Shown: piece by piece, positions 45,301 through 54,104 of the stretch
How positions within the stretch are numbered: position 1 is the stretch's first letter
Layout: every line of letters starts with the position of its first letter
From: Melioribacteraceae bacterium
Lineage (GTDB): Bacteria > Bacteroidota > Ignavibacteria > Ignavibacteriales > Melioribacteraceae
DNA: 64,000 nucleotides
Assembly: GCA_011525875.1 (NCBI GenBank)
Contig: WYBN01000012.1
Coordinates: forward strand, 62,001 to 126,000
Reading direction: 5' to 3'
Notes under the pieces: model-generated
Database searches by the model: none
What the model saw: the letters and a program-made list of their open reading frames with translations, nothing else
What the model was told of the DNA's origin: nothing
Made by a program: the position numbers and the translations under genes

Positions 45301-46324
45301 TCTGGAAACTGAAGTGCAAATCAAAGCTCTTGGCGAAGTAAATATTAAAGGAACGGTGAATAATCCCGACGGTTCTGCAAACACAACATTCAACGGCGAA
45401 GGGATTATTTCTGTTTTTGATTCCGAAAGAACAAGGCTGCTTGAAGATATCAGATTCAGCATCATAGAGCAAGGCGGCGTTATTTTCAGAGGAAGAGTTT
45501 CGATTGCCGGCGGGAAATTTGAAACCAACTTTAGAGTTCCGAAGGATATTTCTTACGAAAATAAAAACGGAAAAATTGTTGCATACATTTTTAATGTGGA
45601 TAATGACGGCGTTGGATTTACCGATCAAATAATCGTTGGCGGCACGGATTCTACAGTGGTTGACGACGGGAAAGGTCCTGATATTTCTATCCATTTCGAC
45701 GACCTTTCGACTTCTGCCGCCAATCTTGTCAACCCGAATTTTAACCTTTTAGTTAAACTGGCTGATGAAACTGGCTTGAATACAACCGGTGCAGGAGTGG
45801 GGCATAAACTTGAAGGCGTGTTAAACGATGATTACGAAACCCCGATAGATTTTTCCAACAATTTCATCGGCGACCTGGATTCCGGGGGGAAGTCCGGTAT
45901 TATTGATTATAAATTCATATCAATGAAAGAAGGTGATTATAAGATCGCAGTTAAAGCATGGGATGTTTTTAACAACGGTTCTGCAGCTGAAATGTTTTTT
46001 ACCGTGGTCAATTCAGCCGATATTGCAATTCGTGATGTGTACAACTATCCTAATCCGTTTGCATCAAATACTACTTTTACTTTCCAGCATAATCTGAACA
46101 AGCCGGTTGATGTTAAAATAAAAATTTATACTGTTTCCGGCAGATTGATTATGCAGATTGAAGAATCTAATCTATTAGATAAATTTGTAAAAATAGATTG
46201 GAGCGGGAAGGATAAAGACGGTTCCGAAATTGCTAACGGAACTTATTTATATAAAATAATTGTAAAGTCGGCTGACGGCGAATTTACCAAAAGTGTACTG
46301 GGAAAACTTGCCGTCTTCCGTTAA
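42374..46324 (+). CDS. porU: Type IX secretion sortase PorU (C25 gingipain-like)
   Basis: 1316 residues with a signal peptide (IILLLLFLCPFLYA). N-terminal beta-rich domain, then a C25 cysteine-peptidase domain: active His H837 in LNFTGHGNPDVW and Cys C871 in LTAATCDFGKYD. After Ig-like domains the protein ends with a C-terminal sorting domain (VYNYPNPFASNTTF, then IDWSGKDKDGSEIANGTYLYK). PorU sits on the cell surface, removes the sorting domain from secreted cargo and joins the cargo to a lipopolysaccharide-type anchor; it keeps its own sorting domain. The next gene, 42 bases on, is its partner PorV. Confidence 0.95.
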   Translation: MNSKNSIILLLLFLCPFLYAAEDIKILSSGTNSLVVEYTPLIDDTSIVVINGREYRNLKLSLGSIASENSGAPSLPFRLINVGVPSEFGNTIQIISLQQKSIIGRPVPQPKAAKKNSLQELIYEESPLFTQESEKEIVAFDEFGIARDLQIQTIRVNPFHFIPAENKIILFTKIVFQINFNAGNMQFIEAARRLEGAVVNFETAKKWGLLKTELKKFQKNSVLSSGIWYRFLASEEGIYKINRSQLSLLGIDANTVDPRKIKIYGSGGKTLPENPDTETLTDLVETAIYIQGESDGKFDEGDYILFYGRGVDFWEYSAKDLEIKRNKNYFSNKNYYWITSSGETDGKRIPEIISLNLPGAVVKNTSAAFEFHELDKFNIGKSGREYWGEELNNQTRSATILTPLNGRDSSEPVYYKFKFANVSQSSYNLSIKENTTTTIYSKLVGGYGNDSYVWGRGYSGSAQFDGAIAEDRSSLKFEISSTSQDSRFLLDYFEISFTKILKAFNDNSLFFSKGASGLTEYRLENFSNSSILVFDITDHNYPGRVISPQISGGMLNFQVEESAEVIKKYIAVGAQGFKTVSGIEKIENSNTHGTSPGAEYLIITHKKFKDSAQRLMEYRANTAPNKMSAVVVYIDEIFNEFSNGSLDPSAIRNFLRYAYLNWEIKPFYVLLFGDGTYDYLDSEGFANNYIPTYQTLNSLSELSSYPFDDYYSRIMGDDPKPDIALGRINVNSTAQADNYVEKIIYYENNLEKGLWRNTITLVADDGLTSQGNDGSVHTLQAERLANNFVPQYFDKNKLFLSKYPTVITGLGRRKPVVNEEIIKAVNNGTLILNFTGHGNPDVWTHEVVFERSASIPQFQNDKYFFLTAATCDFGKYDDPSGISGTEELLLLKNHGAIGVFSAARLVYSESNARINEELYQNIFGGSVIRSMGEAFFLTKQKKTNDNDEKFHLFCDPAITLDIPRLPVNIDEVNNSNLETEVQIKALGEVNIKGTVNNPDGSANTTFNGEGIISVFDSERTRLLEDIRFSIIEQGGVIFRGRVSIAGGKFETNFRVPKDISYENKNGKIVAYIFNVDNDGVGFTDQIIVGGTDSTVVDDGKGPDISIHFDDLSTSAANLVNPNFNLLVKLADETGLNTTGAGVGHKLEGVLNDDYETPIDFSNNFIGDLDSGGKSGIIDYKFISMKEGDYKIAVKAWDVFNNGSAAEMFFTVVNSADIAIRDVYNYPNPFASNTTFTFQHNLNKPVDVKIKIYTVSGRLIMQIEESNLLDKFVKIDWSGKDKDGSEIANGTYLYKIIVKSADGEFTKSVLGKLAVFR

Positions 46325-46366
46325 TATATTTTTTTTTAGATAAAACATAATTGGAGGTTACATATA

Positions 46367-47557
46367 ATGAAAAATGCTTTGATGATAACGGCGCTGGCGG
46401 TTTTGTTTATCGGCGCTAATACGAGGACTTATGCGCAAGGTGAAGCGGCGGTGCCATTCTTGCTTCTTGCCCCGGATTCGAGGGCAGCTGGTATCGGTGA
46501 ATCGGGTTCTGGGCTTGCTGATAACTCCGCAGCAATTTTTTGGAATCCGGCAGGTATTGCATTTCTTACCGGTTCTGAAGTAAGTCTGACTCATAGTAAA
46601 TGGCTGCCGCAGTTCAATCTTGATCTTTTCTACGATTATTTAACTTACAGGCAATACTTCGAAGAACTCGAAGGAAGCGTGACTGCAAGCATCACTTATA
46701 TGAACTACGGCGAGTTTATCAGGACATCGTCGGCAAGCCCGGAAGAAATTGGAAGGTTTCGGTCATTCGATGCCGCGCTGACCCTTGGTTATGCTACAAA
46801 ACTTTCGAACGATTGGGGGCTCGGTCTCAACTTTAGATTGATTCACAGCAGGTTATCGGATAAACCAACCGAGAATGAAAAAGGCGAAGGCGTTGCAACA
46901 ACAGTCAGTTTCGATATAGCCGGGATGTGGAGACCCGAACACCTTAATATTCCTCTAATTGGAGATTTCGGCAATAGATTAAGTATTGGTATTAATCTAA
47001 GTAATCTGGGTCCAAAAATTTCATATATCGATCAGGCTCAAGCAGATCCTATCCCGACTAATTTTAGGCTTGGAATGGCTTTCAGGATTTTTGAAGACGA
47101 TTATAATTCACTTACATACACACTTGATTTAAGTAAACTTCTTGTTGATAAAGGAATCGCTTTCGATCCGGATGACTCTACTACAGTTTCAACAAAAAAA
47201 CGCAAAGACTTTTATCAGGCAATATTTTCAGCATGGGCTGATCAGCCTATGAGTGAAGAATTAAGAGATATAGTCACTTCAATGGGATTTGAATATTGGT
47301 ATGGTATTCCCGAAGAGTTTATGTTCGCTCTTAGAGCAGGGTATTTCTACGAAGACCCTTCATACGGCGCACGTAAATTTATTACATTCGGTGCGGGCAT
47401 TAGGTATGACATCTACGGCTTTGATTTCAGTTACATCTCAACAAGTGTTTTTAAAGACGGGGAAACGCATCCGCTTGCAGATACTTTAAGATTTTCACTG
47501 CTGATTGGCTGGGGCGGTATTCCGCAGCAAATCCGGGGCTTCCCGCGGGGTATCTAA
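46367..47557 (+). CDS. porV: Type IX secretion outer-membrane protein PorV
   Basis: 396 residues, ATG at 46367 behind GGAGGT. A signal peptide ends in RTYAQG. The mature protein starts FLLLAPDSRAAGIGESGSGLADNSAAIFWNPAG, quoted here in parts: the 'DSRAAG' and 'FWNPAG' motifs mark the FadL-like PorV/PorQ barrels. PorV escorts cargo from the translocon to PorU. Aromatic-rich strands alternate to the end, as in a beta-barrel. Directly downstream of porU, six bases before a cargo-like gene. Confidence 0.93.
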   Translation: MKNALMITALAVLFIGANTRTYAQGEAAVPFLLLAPDSRAAGIGESGSGLADNSAAIFWNPAGIAFLTGSEVSLTHSKWLPQFNLDLFYDYLTYRQYFEELEGSVTASITYMNYGEFIRTSSASPEEIGRFRSFDAALTLGYATKLSNDWGLGLNFRLIHSRLSDKPTENEKGEGVATTVSFDIAGMWRPEHLNIPLIGDFGNRLSIGINLSNLGPKISYIDQAQADPIPTNFRLGMAFRIFEDDYNSLTYTLDLSKLLVDKGIAFDPDDSTTVSTKKRKDFYQAIFSAWADQPMSEELRDIVTSMGFEYWYGIPEEFMFALRAGYFYEDPSYGARKFITFGAGIRYDIYGFDFSYISTSVFKDGETHPLADTLRFSLLIGWGGIPQQIRGFPRGI

Positions 47558-47563
47558 TATATT

Positions 47564-50500
47564 ATGATAATAAGAATTTTTGCTATAATCATCTTAACAT
47601 TGGGCAGCATGTCTGCCCAAACCTTTACCGGCAAGATCAATCCTTTTCCCGAAGCAAAAAGTAAAATGCAAAACACGCTTAATATTTTAGCGGTGATGGT
47701 AGAATTCAAACCCGACCAAGATAATGCGACATTCGGCGACGGCACTTTCGGCTCAATTTATTCTGCTGATTACGGAAACACAATCCTTGATCCGCTTCCC
47801 CATGATCAATCATATTTTGAGGATCATCTTCTTTTCGCAAAAAATTATTTTGGTAGGGAATCAAACGGTGGTTTGTCTATCGAATATAATGTGCTGCCGG
47901 ACATTGTGACCGTATCGAAAACTATGCGGGACTATTCTCCCCCGCGCGGCGAAGAAAACAATTTTTCTCTTATTGCCGAGTTCAGTAAGGAAGTTTGGAA
48001 TAAAGTAGATCAAACAGCGCCGGTTGATTTTTCCGCTTATGATATGTTCGTTATTTTCCATGCGGGCGTAGGGCGGGATGTACAGCTTCCCGGCAGCATT
48101 GGCAACGAAAGAGATATTCCTTCTCTCTATCTAAGCTTAAATGCTTTCAAGAATGTTTACGGTGAGGACTTTCAAGGCTTTCCGGTCAATGACGGATCAT
48201 TTGCTGTGACAAATTCTGCAATACTTCCGTCAACCGAATCGAGGGAGCTTTCGGGCATCGGCGGAAAAATTTTAATGCAGCTTTCAACAAACGGGTTAAT
48301 CGTTTCGACTATTGCCAGCCACTTGGGGCTTCCGGATTTATTCGATACGGAAACTGGCAAGAGCGCTATCGGAAGATTTGGTTTGATGGACGGGCAGTCA
48401 ATATTTGCTTATGCGGGAATATTTCCGCCCGGCTTATCAGCCTGGGAGCGAATCTACCTCGGCTGGGAAGAACCAGTAGTAGTCTCAGGAGGCAGCGGAC
48501 TGATTAATATCGCTTCGAGATTATCGGCTGGATCCGGCGATACTACACTCATTAAAATTCCTATTAATGCGAAGGAGTATTTTTTAATCGAGAACCGGAA
48601 GCGTGACGCGGGATTGAACGGCTGCACTGTTACTTATAAAGTTGGAGGAGAAATATTCTCAAAGACTTTTTATAACGATGAAGACGAATTTAATTTTTAT
48701 AATGTCAGTGAAATTAAAGGAGTTGTTTTAGAAGTAGATGATTTCGATTGGGCGATTCCCGGCGACGATAGGAATACAGCGGACCGGGAGAACTTTGAAG
48801 ATGTTGGTTTTATAATCTGGCATATCGATGAGAATATTATTGAGGAGAAGCTTTCGCAGAATAAAATTAATACCAATAAGTTTCTACGAGGTGTCAGAGT
48901 TGTTGAAGCGGACGGAATTTTTGATATCGGCGAGGAGTTCCAAACAATCTTTGGTGATATAGTCATTGGCGAAGGGACAAAGGAAGATACTTGGTATAAA
49001 ACAAATCCGTCGGAATTATACCGGAACATTTTCAACGATAATTCTAAACCGTCTGCTAAATCTAATTACGGTTCAAACAGTTTGATAGAAATCCACGATA
49101 TATCCGGAATATCAAATAAGATGAGTTTCAGAATTAAATTCGGCACAGACAGACTGTTCCTCCAGAATGTATTTAAGTTTGATTCCGACAAACCGCTTGA
49201 ATATTCCGACGTGATTATCAGCGAAGATAATTTCCGGCTCATACTCTCCAACGGCAAACGCTACATCATTTATGATGAGAACGGCGGGACAATATCTACT
49301 AACGATCTGCTGCAGTCCGTAAAGCCGTTAACTGTTATGTATAATAACAGACTTTATTACATAACCGCTTATAACGAAGAGTTAATTGTCGAAGAGCATT
49401 TCAATGGCATTAAAAATAATATTCGAATTCCGTCAACATCAAAATTTAGCACTCCGGCTGTTTTGATATCTGCCTCTGAAGAAATAAAATTTTATATCGG
49501 AACAGAAAACGGTGAAATATTAAACTACTCGATATCAACCGGTACTTCTCTCAACTTAACGCTCGAAAATTCGACAAAGATATTCGATGAAGCAGTAAAC
49601 ACAATCGCCACAGACGGGGTTTTTACCTCTGCAATCGGCGGCAAATCTTATTGGAATAATAATAATACGTCTTTGCATTTCAGTGAGGAGTGCAAAAATC
49701 TTGCTCTCACCAAAGACAAGAACGGCGAATATATTTCCGTAGTTCTCGCAGCGTCGAATCAGTTTTTCACAGTTAAGGGCAGTTCGATTCTTTCCCGGTT
49801 CAGGTCAAATGCCGGGTTGGATATATCTGATTTTTCACTCGGTGATATTAAAGGCGACGGCAGTAATTACATTATCGTCAACGACGGGGTTAACGTTTCG
49901 GCATATAATATTACAGGAGGATTGGCGGATAATTTCCCGATTTACGAATTTACATCCGGTTCATTTGTTAACCAGCCATTAGCAGCAGACCTCTCGGGAA
50001 ACAATACTGCCGATGTAATTGCATTTTCCGGGATGGGAATGATTTCTGCTTATTCCGGCGCAGATGGAAAACTGATAAATAATTTCCCTGTATCCATCGG
50101 GGGCGGTATGATCGATGCGTCTTATCTGTTCAATTTTAATTCAACTAAATTGCTGTCCGTAAATCAATTCAATCAAGTCTATTTATGGAATGTTAACGAT
50201 ACTGAGAGCAAAATTTACTGGGCTAATAAATTCGGAAACGCAGGCAATAACCGCTTCACTCCGGCTCCGTCTTCGGAAAATTTTCTGCCGGATTACTTCC
50301 CTAAATCTAAAGCTTATAATTATCCGAATCCGGTTTATGAAAGCGAAACCTTTATACGGTTTTATGTCGCGGAAGATTCTCAGGCTGAAGTTAATATCTT
50401 TGACCTGTCAGGCGATTTCGTTGAAAAATTAAATCTTAAAGCCGCCGGCGGTTTTGATAACGAAATTAAATGGGATGTTAGTTCAATCGAAAGCGGGGTT

Positions 50501-50578
50501 TACTTCGCTCATCTCAATGTAAAAAGCGGTTCCGGCAGATCCGATAAAAAAATAATTAAGATCGCCGTTATTAAATGA
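47564..50578 (+). CDS. Secreted M6-like protein with a ruined active site and a T9SS sorting domain
   Basis: 1004 residues. A signal peptide (IIRIFAIIILTLGSMSAQ) leads into an M6 (immune inhibitor A)-like domain: DQSYFEDHLLFAKNYFG, FVIFHAGVGRD, GLPDLFDTETG. In active M6 peptidases HExxH precedes that GLPDL-D motif; here the place is S248-T-I-A-S252, followed by H253, so both zinc histidines and the glutamate are missing. The rest is beta-propeller or FG-GAP-like, and the end is a T9SS sorting domain (NYPNPVYESETFIRF, WDVSSIESGVYFAHL). It should be exported and processed by PorU. Probably a non-catalytic surface protein. It starts six bases after porV. Confidence 0.85.
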   Translation: MIIRIFAIIILTLGSMSAQTFTGKINPFPEAKSKMQNTLNILAVMVEFKPDQDNATFGDGTFGSIYSADYGNTILDPLPHDQSYFEDHLLFAKNYFGRESNGGLSIEYNVLPDIVTVSKTMRDYSPPRGEENNFSLIAEFSKEVWNKVDQTAPVDFSAYDMFVIFHAGVGRDVQLPGSIGNERDIPSLYLSLNAFKNVYGEDFQGFPVNDGSFAVTNSAILPSTESRELSGIGGKILMQLSTNGLIVSTIASHLGLPDLFDTETGKSAIGRFGLMDGQSIFAYAGIFPPGLSAWERIYLGWEEPVVVSGGSGLINIASRLSAGSGDTTLIKIPINAKEYFLIENRKRDAGLNGCTVTYKVGGEIFSKTFYNDEDEFNFYNVSEIKGVVLEVDDFDWAIPGDDRNTADRENFEDVGFIIWHIDENIIEEKLSQNKINTNKFLRGVRVVEADGIFDIGEEFQTIFGDIVIGEGTKEDTWYKTNPSELYRNIFNDNSKPSAKSNYGSNSLIEIHDISGISNKMSFRIKFGTDRLFLQNVFKFDSDKPLEYSDVIISEDNFRLILSNGKRYIIYDENGGTISTNDLLQSVKPLTVMYNNRLYYITAYNEELIVEEHFNGIKNNIRIPSTSKFSTPAVLISASEEIKFYIGTENGEILNYSISTGTSLNLTLENSTKIFDEAVNTIATDGVFTSAIGGKSYWNNNNTSLHFSEECKNLALTKDKNGEYISVVLAASNQFFTVKGSSILSRFRSNAGLDISDFSLGDIKGDGSNYIIVNDGVNVSAYNITGGLADNFPIYEFTSGSFVNQPLAADLSGNNTADVIAFSGMGMISAYSGADGKLINNFPVSIGGGMIDASYLFNFNSTKLLSVNQFNQVYLWNVNDTESKIYWANKFGNAGNNRFTPAPSSENFLPDYFPKSKAYNYPNPVYESETFIRFYVAEDSQAEVNIFDLSGDFVEKLNLKAAGGFDNEIKWDVSSIESGVYFAHLNVKSGSGRSDKKIIKIAVIK

Positions 50579-50600
50579 TTTAATAATTCCCTTGCTGATT

Positions 50601-53600
50601 ATGAAACAAATTACATTATTAATTTTAACCTCGCTGCTTTTTACGGCAAATATATTTGCTCAATTTGATGAATTCCATCCGGAGTATAATTGGCTTACAA
50701 TTAAAGGGAAATATGTTTTCGTTCATTTTCATGAAGAGGCTGAAAGAACGGCTCATGTTGTAGCGAAGATCGGAGATGAAATTTGGCAGCCGATAACATC
50801 TCTATACGAATACGAACCCGAACCGGTTCATTACGTTATTAAGGATATAGACGATTACTCGAACGGGGCTACATATTTTTTTGATAATAAGATTGAGATA
50901 TGGGCTTCATCTCTCGATTTCGATTTACGGGGCGCTCACAACTGGCTGCGCAACGTAATCTCGCACGAGTTCACTCACATGGTGCAGATTCAGGCTGCGA
51001 TGAAATCAACTAGATCAATTCCGGCATTCTATCTGCAGTTTCTCAACTACGAGGACAAACGCCGCCCGGACATACTATATGGATTCCCGAACTTTATTGC
51101 CTCGTATCCTATCCCTTCAATCAATATGCCTGCATGGTTCGCCGAAGGTACAGCACAATATATGCGCAAGGAATTCAATTACGACAATTGGGATTCTCAC
51201 CGCGACATGATACTTCGTTCATATATTCTTGACGGCAATATGCTTTCATGGAATCAGATGGGCGTATTCAATAAAACCAGTCTCGGAAACGAATCGGTTT
51301 ACAATGCCGGATTTGCCTTCACCCGTTACTTATCGCAGAAATACGGCGAGGATAAACTCCGCGAAATCACGGTCAAACTCGGCAAGCTGACGAACTTTAC
51401 GATTGATAAAGCAATTAAAGATGTCCTTGGCAAAGATGGAAGGGAAGTCTATAACGAATGGATTTCGTTTTTGAAAGATAATTATTCCGAACGTATTGCC
51501 GATGTCAAAGATAATCTTGTTCAGGGTGAGATTATTGCCGGCGAAGGTTTCGGTAATTTTTATCCCGTTTTCGCAAAGGATAATAATAAGCTGTTTTATA
51601 TATCTAATAAATCCGCCGACTACTTCAGTTTATCCGGCATTTACGAATACAATTTAAATGAAAAGAAGGATAGACCGGTCAAACAAGGCGTTCGTTCACC
51701 GTTATCTATAACTCCCGACAACGGGAAATTAATTTATGCAAAGCTCAGTGAGGATAATCCTAACTGGGTAAGCACACACGATCTTTATTCATACGATATC
51801 GGGAAGGAAAAAGAAATCCGCTTGACGCACGGCTTGAGAGCGAATAATCCTTCAATATCGAACGACGGCAAACTCATAGCTTTTGTTTTTCAGAAAGACG
51901 GCACTACTAATATCGGGCTGGTTGATTTTGACGGAAACAATTTCAAGCAGATCACTTTTTTCGCAAACGGCGAGCAGATATATCATCCAAAATTCTCGAA
52001 TGACGATTCATTTATTGTTTTCGATTATTCTTATCACAATTCCCGTGATATTGCGAAGATAAATATAGACGGCAGCGGATTTGATTTTATAATTCAAACA
52101 GAGAGCGACGAACGAAACCCGGTAATGAGCCCAGACGGTAAACTTTACTATACTTCCGATGGAACCGGTATTTTCAATATTTACAGCTATGATTTATCTG
52201 AAAAAAAATCAGTTCAGCTTACTAATGTTGCCGGCGGCGCTTTTATGCCGTCAGTCAGCGCAGACGGAGATATTGTATATTCAGGATATACTTCTGCCGG
52301 TTATAAAATATTTTTTGTCGATAAAGAAGCGCAAAGTCTGGTTGATCCGGCGAAAAAGTATGTGCCGGTAAATAATCCTCCGCTCGATGAAGATCAGCCG
52401 AAAGGCGACCTAGCACAGTTCGATCTGAATAGATTGATAAACTTTAATGATTACGAAACGCCCGAATATGACAAGAAGCCTTACTCGGGCTTTTTCTCGC
52501 GCATGAGTTTTTTCCCGTTTGTCCGATATGATAATTATAATACATCGAACAAAGCTGTTGATAGGATTAAACCCGGCGTTTATATGGCGTCGAACGATTA
52601 TCTTAACCGCTACAGTTTATTTCTCGGCGGCTCGATTAATACTCAGCTCGAACGCGACTTGTTCATGATATTCGAATACCGCAATAAACTACCTCTGCTT
52701 TTTTCTCTTGGATTAAAACCGCAGATGTCGCTGGAAGTTTACAGCATCAGCAGAAAAACTGATGTCGATATTTTCTTCGGTGAATATGTTGACTCAACCG
52801 GCGTAACACGGTATGATTATATAGTCCCGACTGATGTAACATATAACTTGTTTGAATTCGATATCGCCGCGAAACATAAAATTTTTGCCGCGGGTAATAA
52901 CCTTGAACTTAGATTTATTTATAGCCAGTACACCGCGACTCTGGGCAGCTTTAAAATTCCAAACGAACCTGTACTTTATCCTACAACAGACGATAAGTAT
53001 TTCATCGGACGGAACATTCAATTAAAGTATAATCATAAAAATCTGATACCCACAACGGATACGGATATTAATCCCATCGGTAGAGAGGTGGAACTGACAT
53101 ACAATTATGAGTTCAACAAATTCAACGATGAAGGCAATTACAAAATAGAAGACGGACTGCTGCTGCCGGTTTATAATAATTTCAGATTTCACCGCGTTGA
53201 ACTTCTGTGGAAAGAATACATAGCAGTTATGAAAGATCATACTCTCAACGCTACATTCCGCGCAGCTTCGATACTCGGGCATGCTGTACCGGATTTCTTT
53301 GATTTTTATCTCGGCGGACTTATTGGTATGAAAAGCTACCCGTTTTACTCGATAAGCGGCAATGAACTCGGGTGGTTCAATTTAACTTACAGGTTTCCGT
53401 TGTTTAAAAATCTCGACTATCAATTCGGTCATTTATATTTCGATAAAATATTTATCTCGGTTTACGGTGATTTTGGCAGCGCTTGGAACGGAGATATTCC
53501 TTCTATGGAAGATTTTAAAAAGGGGGCTGGGGCGGAAATACGAATTAAAATGAATTCTTTTTATCTCTTCCCCACAAGTTTATTCTTTAATGCCGCTTAT

Positions 53601-53699
53601 TCGTTTGATGAGGTTGTAAGACCTGTAAGGGATCAAAATGTAATCTACGGCAAGGAATGGAAATTCTACGGAGGTATTTTATTCGACTTCGCATTTTAA
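50601..53699 (+). CDS. Surface metallopeptidase fused to a beta-propeller and outer-membrane barrel
   Basis: 1032 residues from the ATG at 50601. A signal peptide ends in NIFAQ. Residues 20-290 form a gluzincin (MA-type) peptidase: H122-EFT-H126, with the glutamate ligand likely in MPAWFAEGTAQYM. Next come TolB/WD40-like blades (FSNDDSFIVFDYS, NPVMSPDGKLYYTSDG, MPSVSADGDIVYSG). The last 400 residues are alternating beta-strands of a surface-antigen/Omp85-like barrel ending in Phe (GGILFDFAF), preceded by DFGSAWNGD. The protein would therefore sit in the outer membrane with its own protease and propeller. No sorting domain. Lies between the T9SS genes and a DsrE-like gene. Confidence 0.85.
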   Translation: MKQITLLILTSLLFTANIFAQFDEFHPEYNWLTIKGKYVFVHFHEEAERTAHVVAKIGDEIWQPITSLYEYEPEPVHYVIKDIDDYSNGATYFFDNKIEIWASSLDFDLRGAHNWLRNVISHEFTHMVQIQAAMKSTRSIPAFYLQFLNYEDKRRPDILYGFPNFIASYPIPSINMPAWFAEGTAQYMRKEFNYDNWDSHRDMILRSYILDGNMLSWNQMGVFNKTSLGNESVYNAGFAFTRYLSQKYGEDKLREITVKLGKLTNFTIDKAIKDVLGKDGREVYNEWISFLKDNYSERIADVKDNLVQGEIIAGEGFGNFYPVFAKDNNKLFYISNKSADYFSLSGIYEYNLNEKKDRPVKQGVRSPLSITPDNGKLIYAKLSEDNPNWVSTHDLYSYDIGKEKEIRLTHGLRANNPSISNDGKLIAFVFQKDGTTNIGLVDFDGNNFKQITFFANGEQIYHPKFSNDDSFIVFDYSYHNSRDIAKINIDGSGFDFIIQTESDERNPVMSPDGKLYYTSDGTGIFNIYSYDLSEKKSVQLTNVAGGAFMPSVSADGDIVYSGYTSAGYKIFFVDKEAQSLVDPAKKYVPVNNPPLDEDQPKGDLAQFDLNRLINFNDYETPEYDKKPYSGFFSRMSFFPFVRYDNYNTSNKAVDRIKPGVYMASNDYLNRYSLFLGGSINTQLERDLFMIFEYRNKLPLLFSLGLKPQMSLEVYSISRKTDVDIFFGEYVDSTGVTRYDYIVPTDVTYNLFEFDIAAKHKIFAAGNNLELRFIYSQYTATLGSFKIPNEPVLYPTTDDKYFIGRNIQLKYNHKNLIPTTDTDINPIGREVELTYNYEFNKFNDEGNYKIEDGLLLPVYNNFRFHRVELLWKEYIAVMKDHTLNATFRAASILGHAVPDFFDFYLGGLIGMKSYPFYSISGNELGWFNLTYRFPLFKNLDYQFGHLYFDKIFISVYGDFGSAWNGDIPSMEDFKKGAGAEIRIKMNSFYLFPTSLFFNAAYSFDEVVRPVRDQNVIYGKEWKFYGGILFDFAF

Positions 53700-53717
53700 A
53701 GAAGGAGGAGTTTTAAT

Positions 53718-54071
53718 ATGACAGTATTAATTGTAATTAACGACGCGCCTTACGGAACAGAGAAGGCTTATAATGCGCTGCGGCTCGCCATGACGATCCA
53801 GAAGGAAAGTTCCGAAACTGAGGTTAGGATTTTTCTGCTCGCCGATTCCGTAACATGCGCTCTGCCCGGACAAACAACCCCGCAGGGGTACTACAATATC
53901 GAGCGGATGCTTAAATCGGTACTGCTTAAAAACGGAAAAGTTAAATTGTGCGGCGGTTGTTCCGAAGCGAGAGGCATTGCTTCTTTAAAACTGCTCGAAG
54001 GCGTTCAAATGAGCAATATGAAAGAGTTTACTGAATGGGTGCTTTCTTCCGATAGGGTGCTGACATTCTAA
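53718..54071 (+). CDS. DsrE/DsrF-like sulfur-relay family protein
   Basis: 117 residues, ATG at 53718 behind AAGGAGG, the best ribosome-binding site in the area. One DsrE fold: VLIVINDAPYGTEKAYNALRL, a conserved Cys in VTCALPGQ, and a second pair in LCGGCSEARGI. These cysteines may carry persulfide. The family includes TusD/DsrE and peroxiredoxin-like reductases. No other sulfur gene is nearby. Confidence 0.88.
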   Translation: MTVLIVINDAPYGTEKAYNALRLAMTIQKESSETEVRIFLLADSVTCALPGQTTPQGYYNIERMLKSVLLKNGKVKLCGGCSEARGIASLKLLEGVQMSNMKEFTEWVLSSDRVLTF

Positions 54072-54104
54072 TGATAATAAAGATTAATTTCAGAAGAGGC
54101 GGAG

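Noticed and set aside
45182..45694. A 170-codon minus-strand frame inside porU
   Set aside because: Cys/His-rich, low-order sequence opposite a strongly conserved coding region; no start signal.
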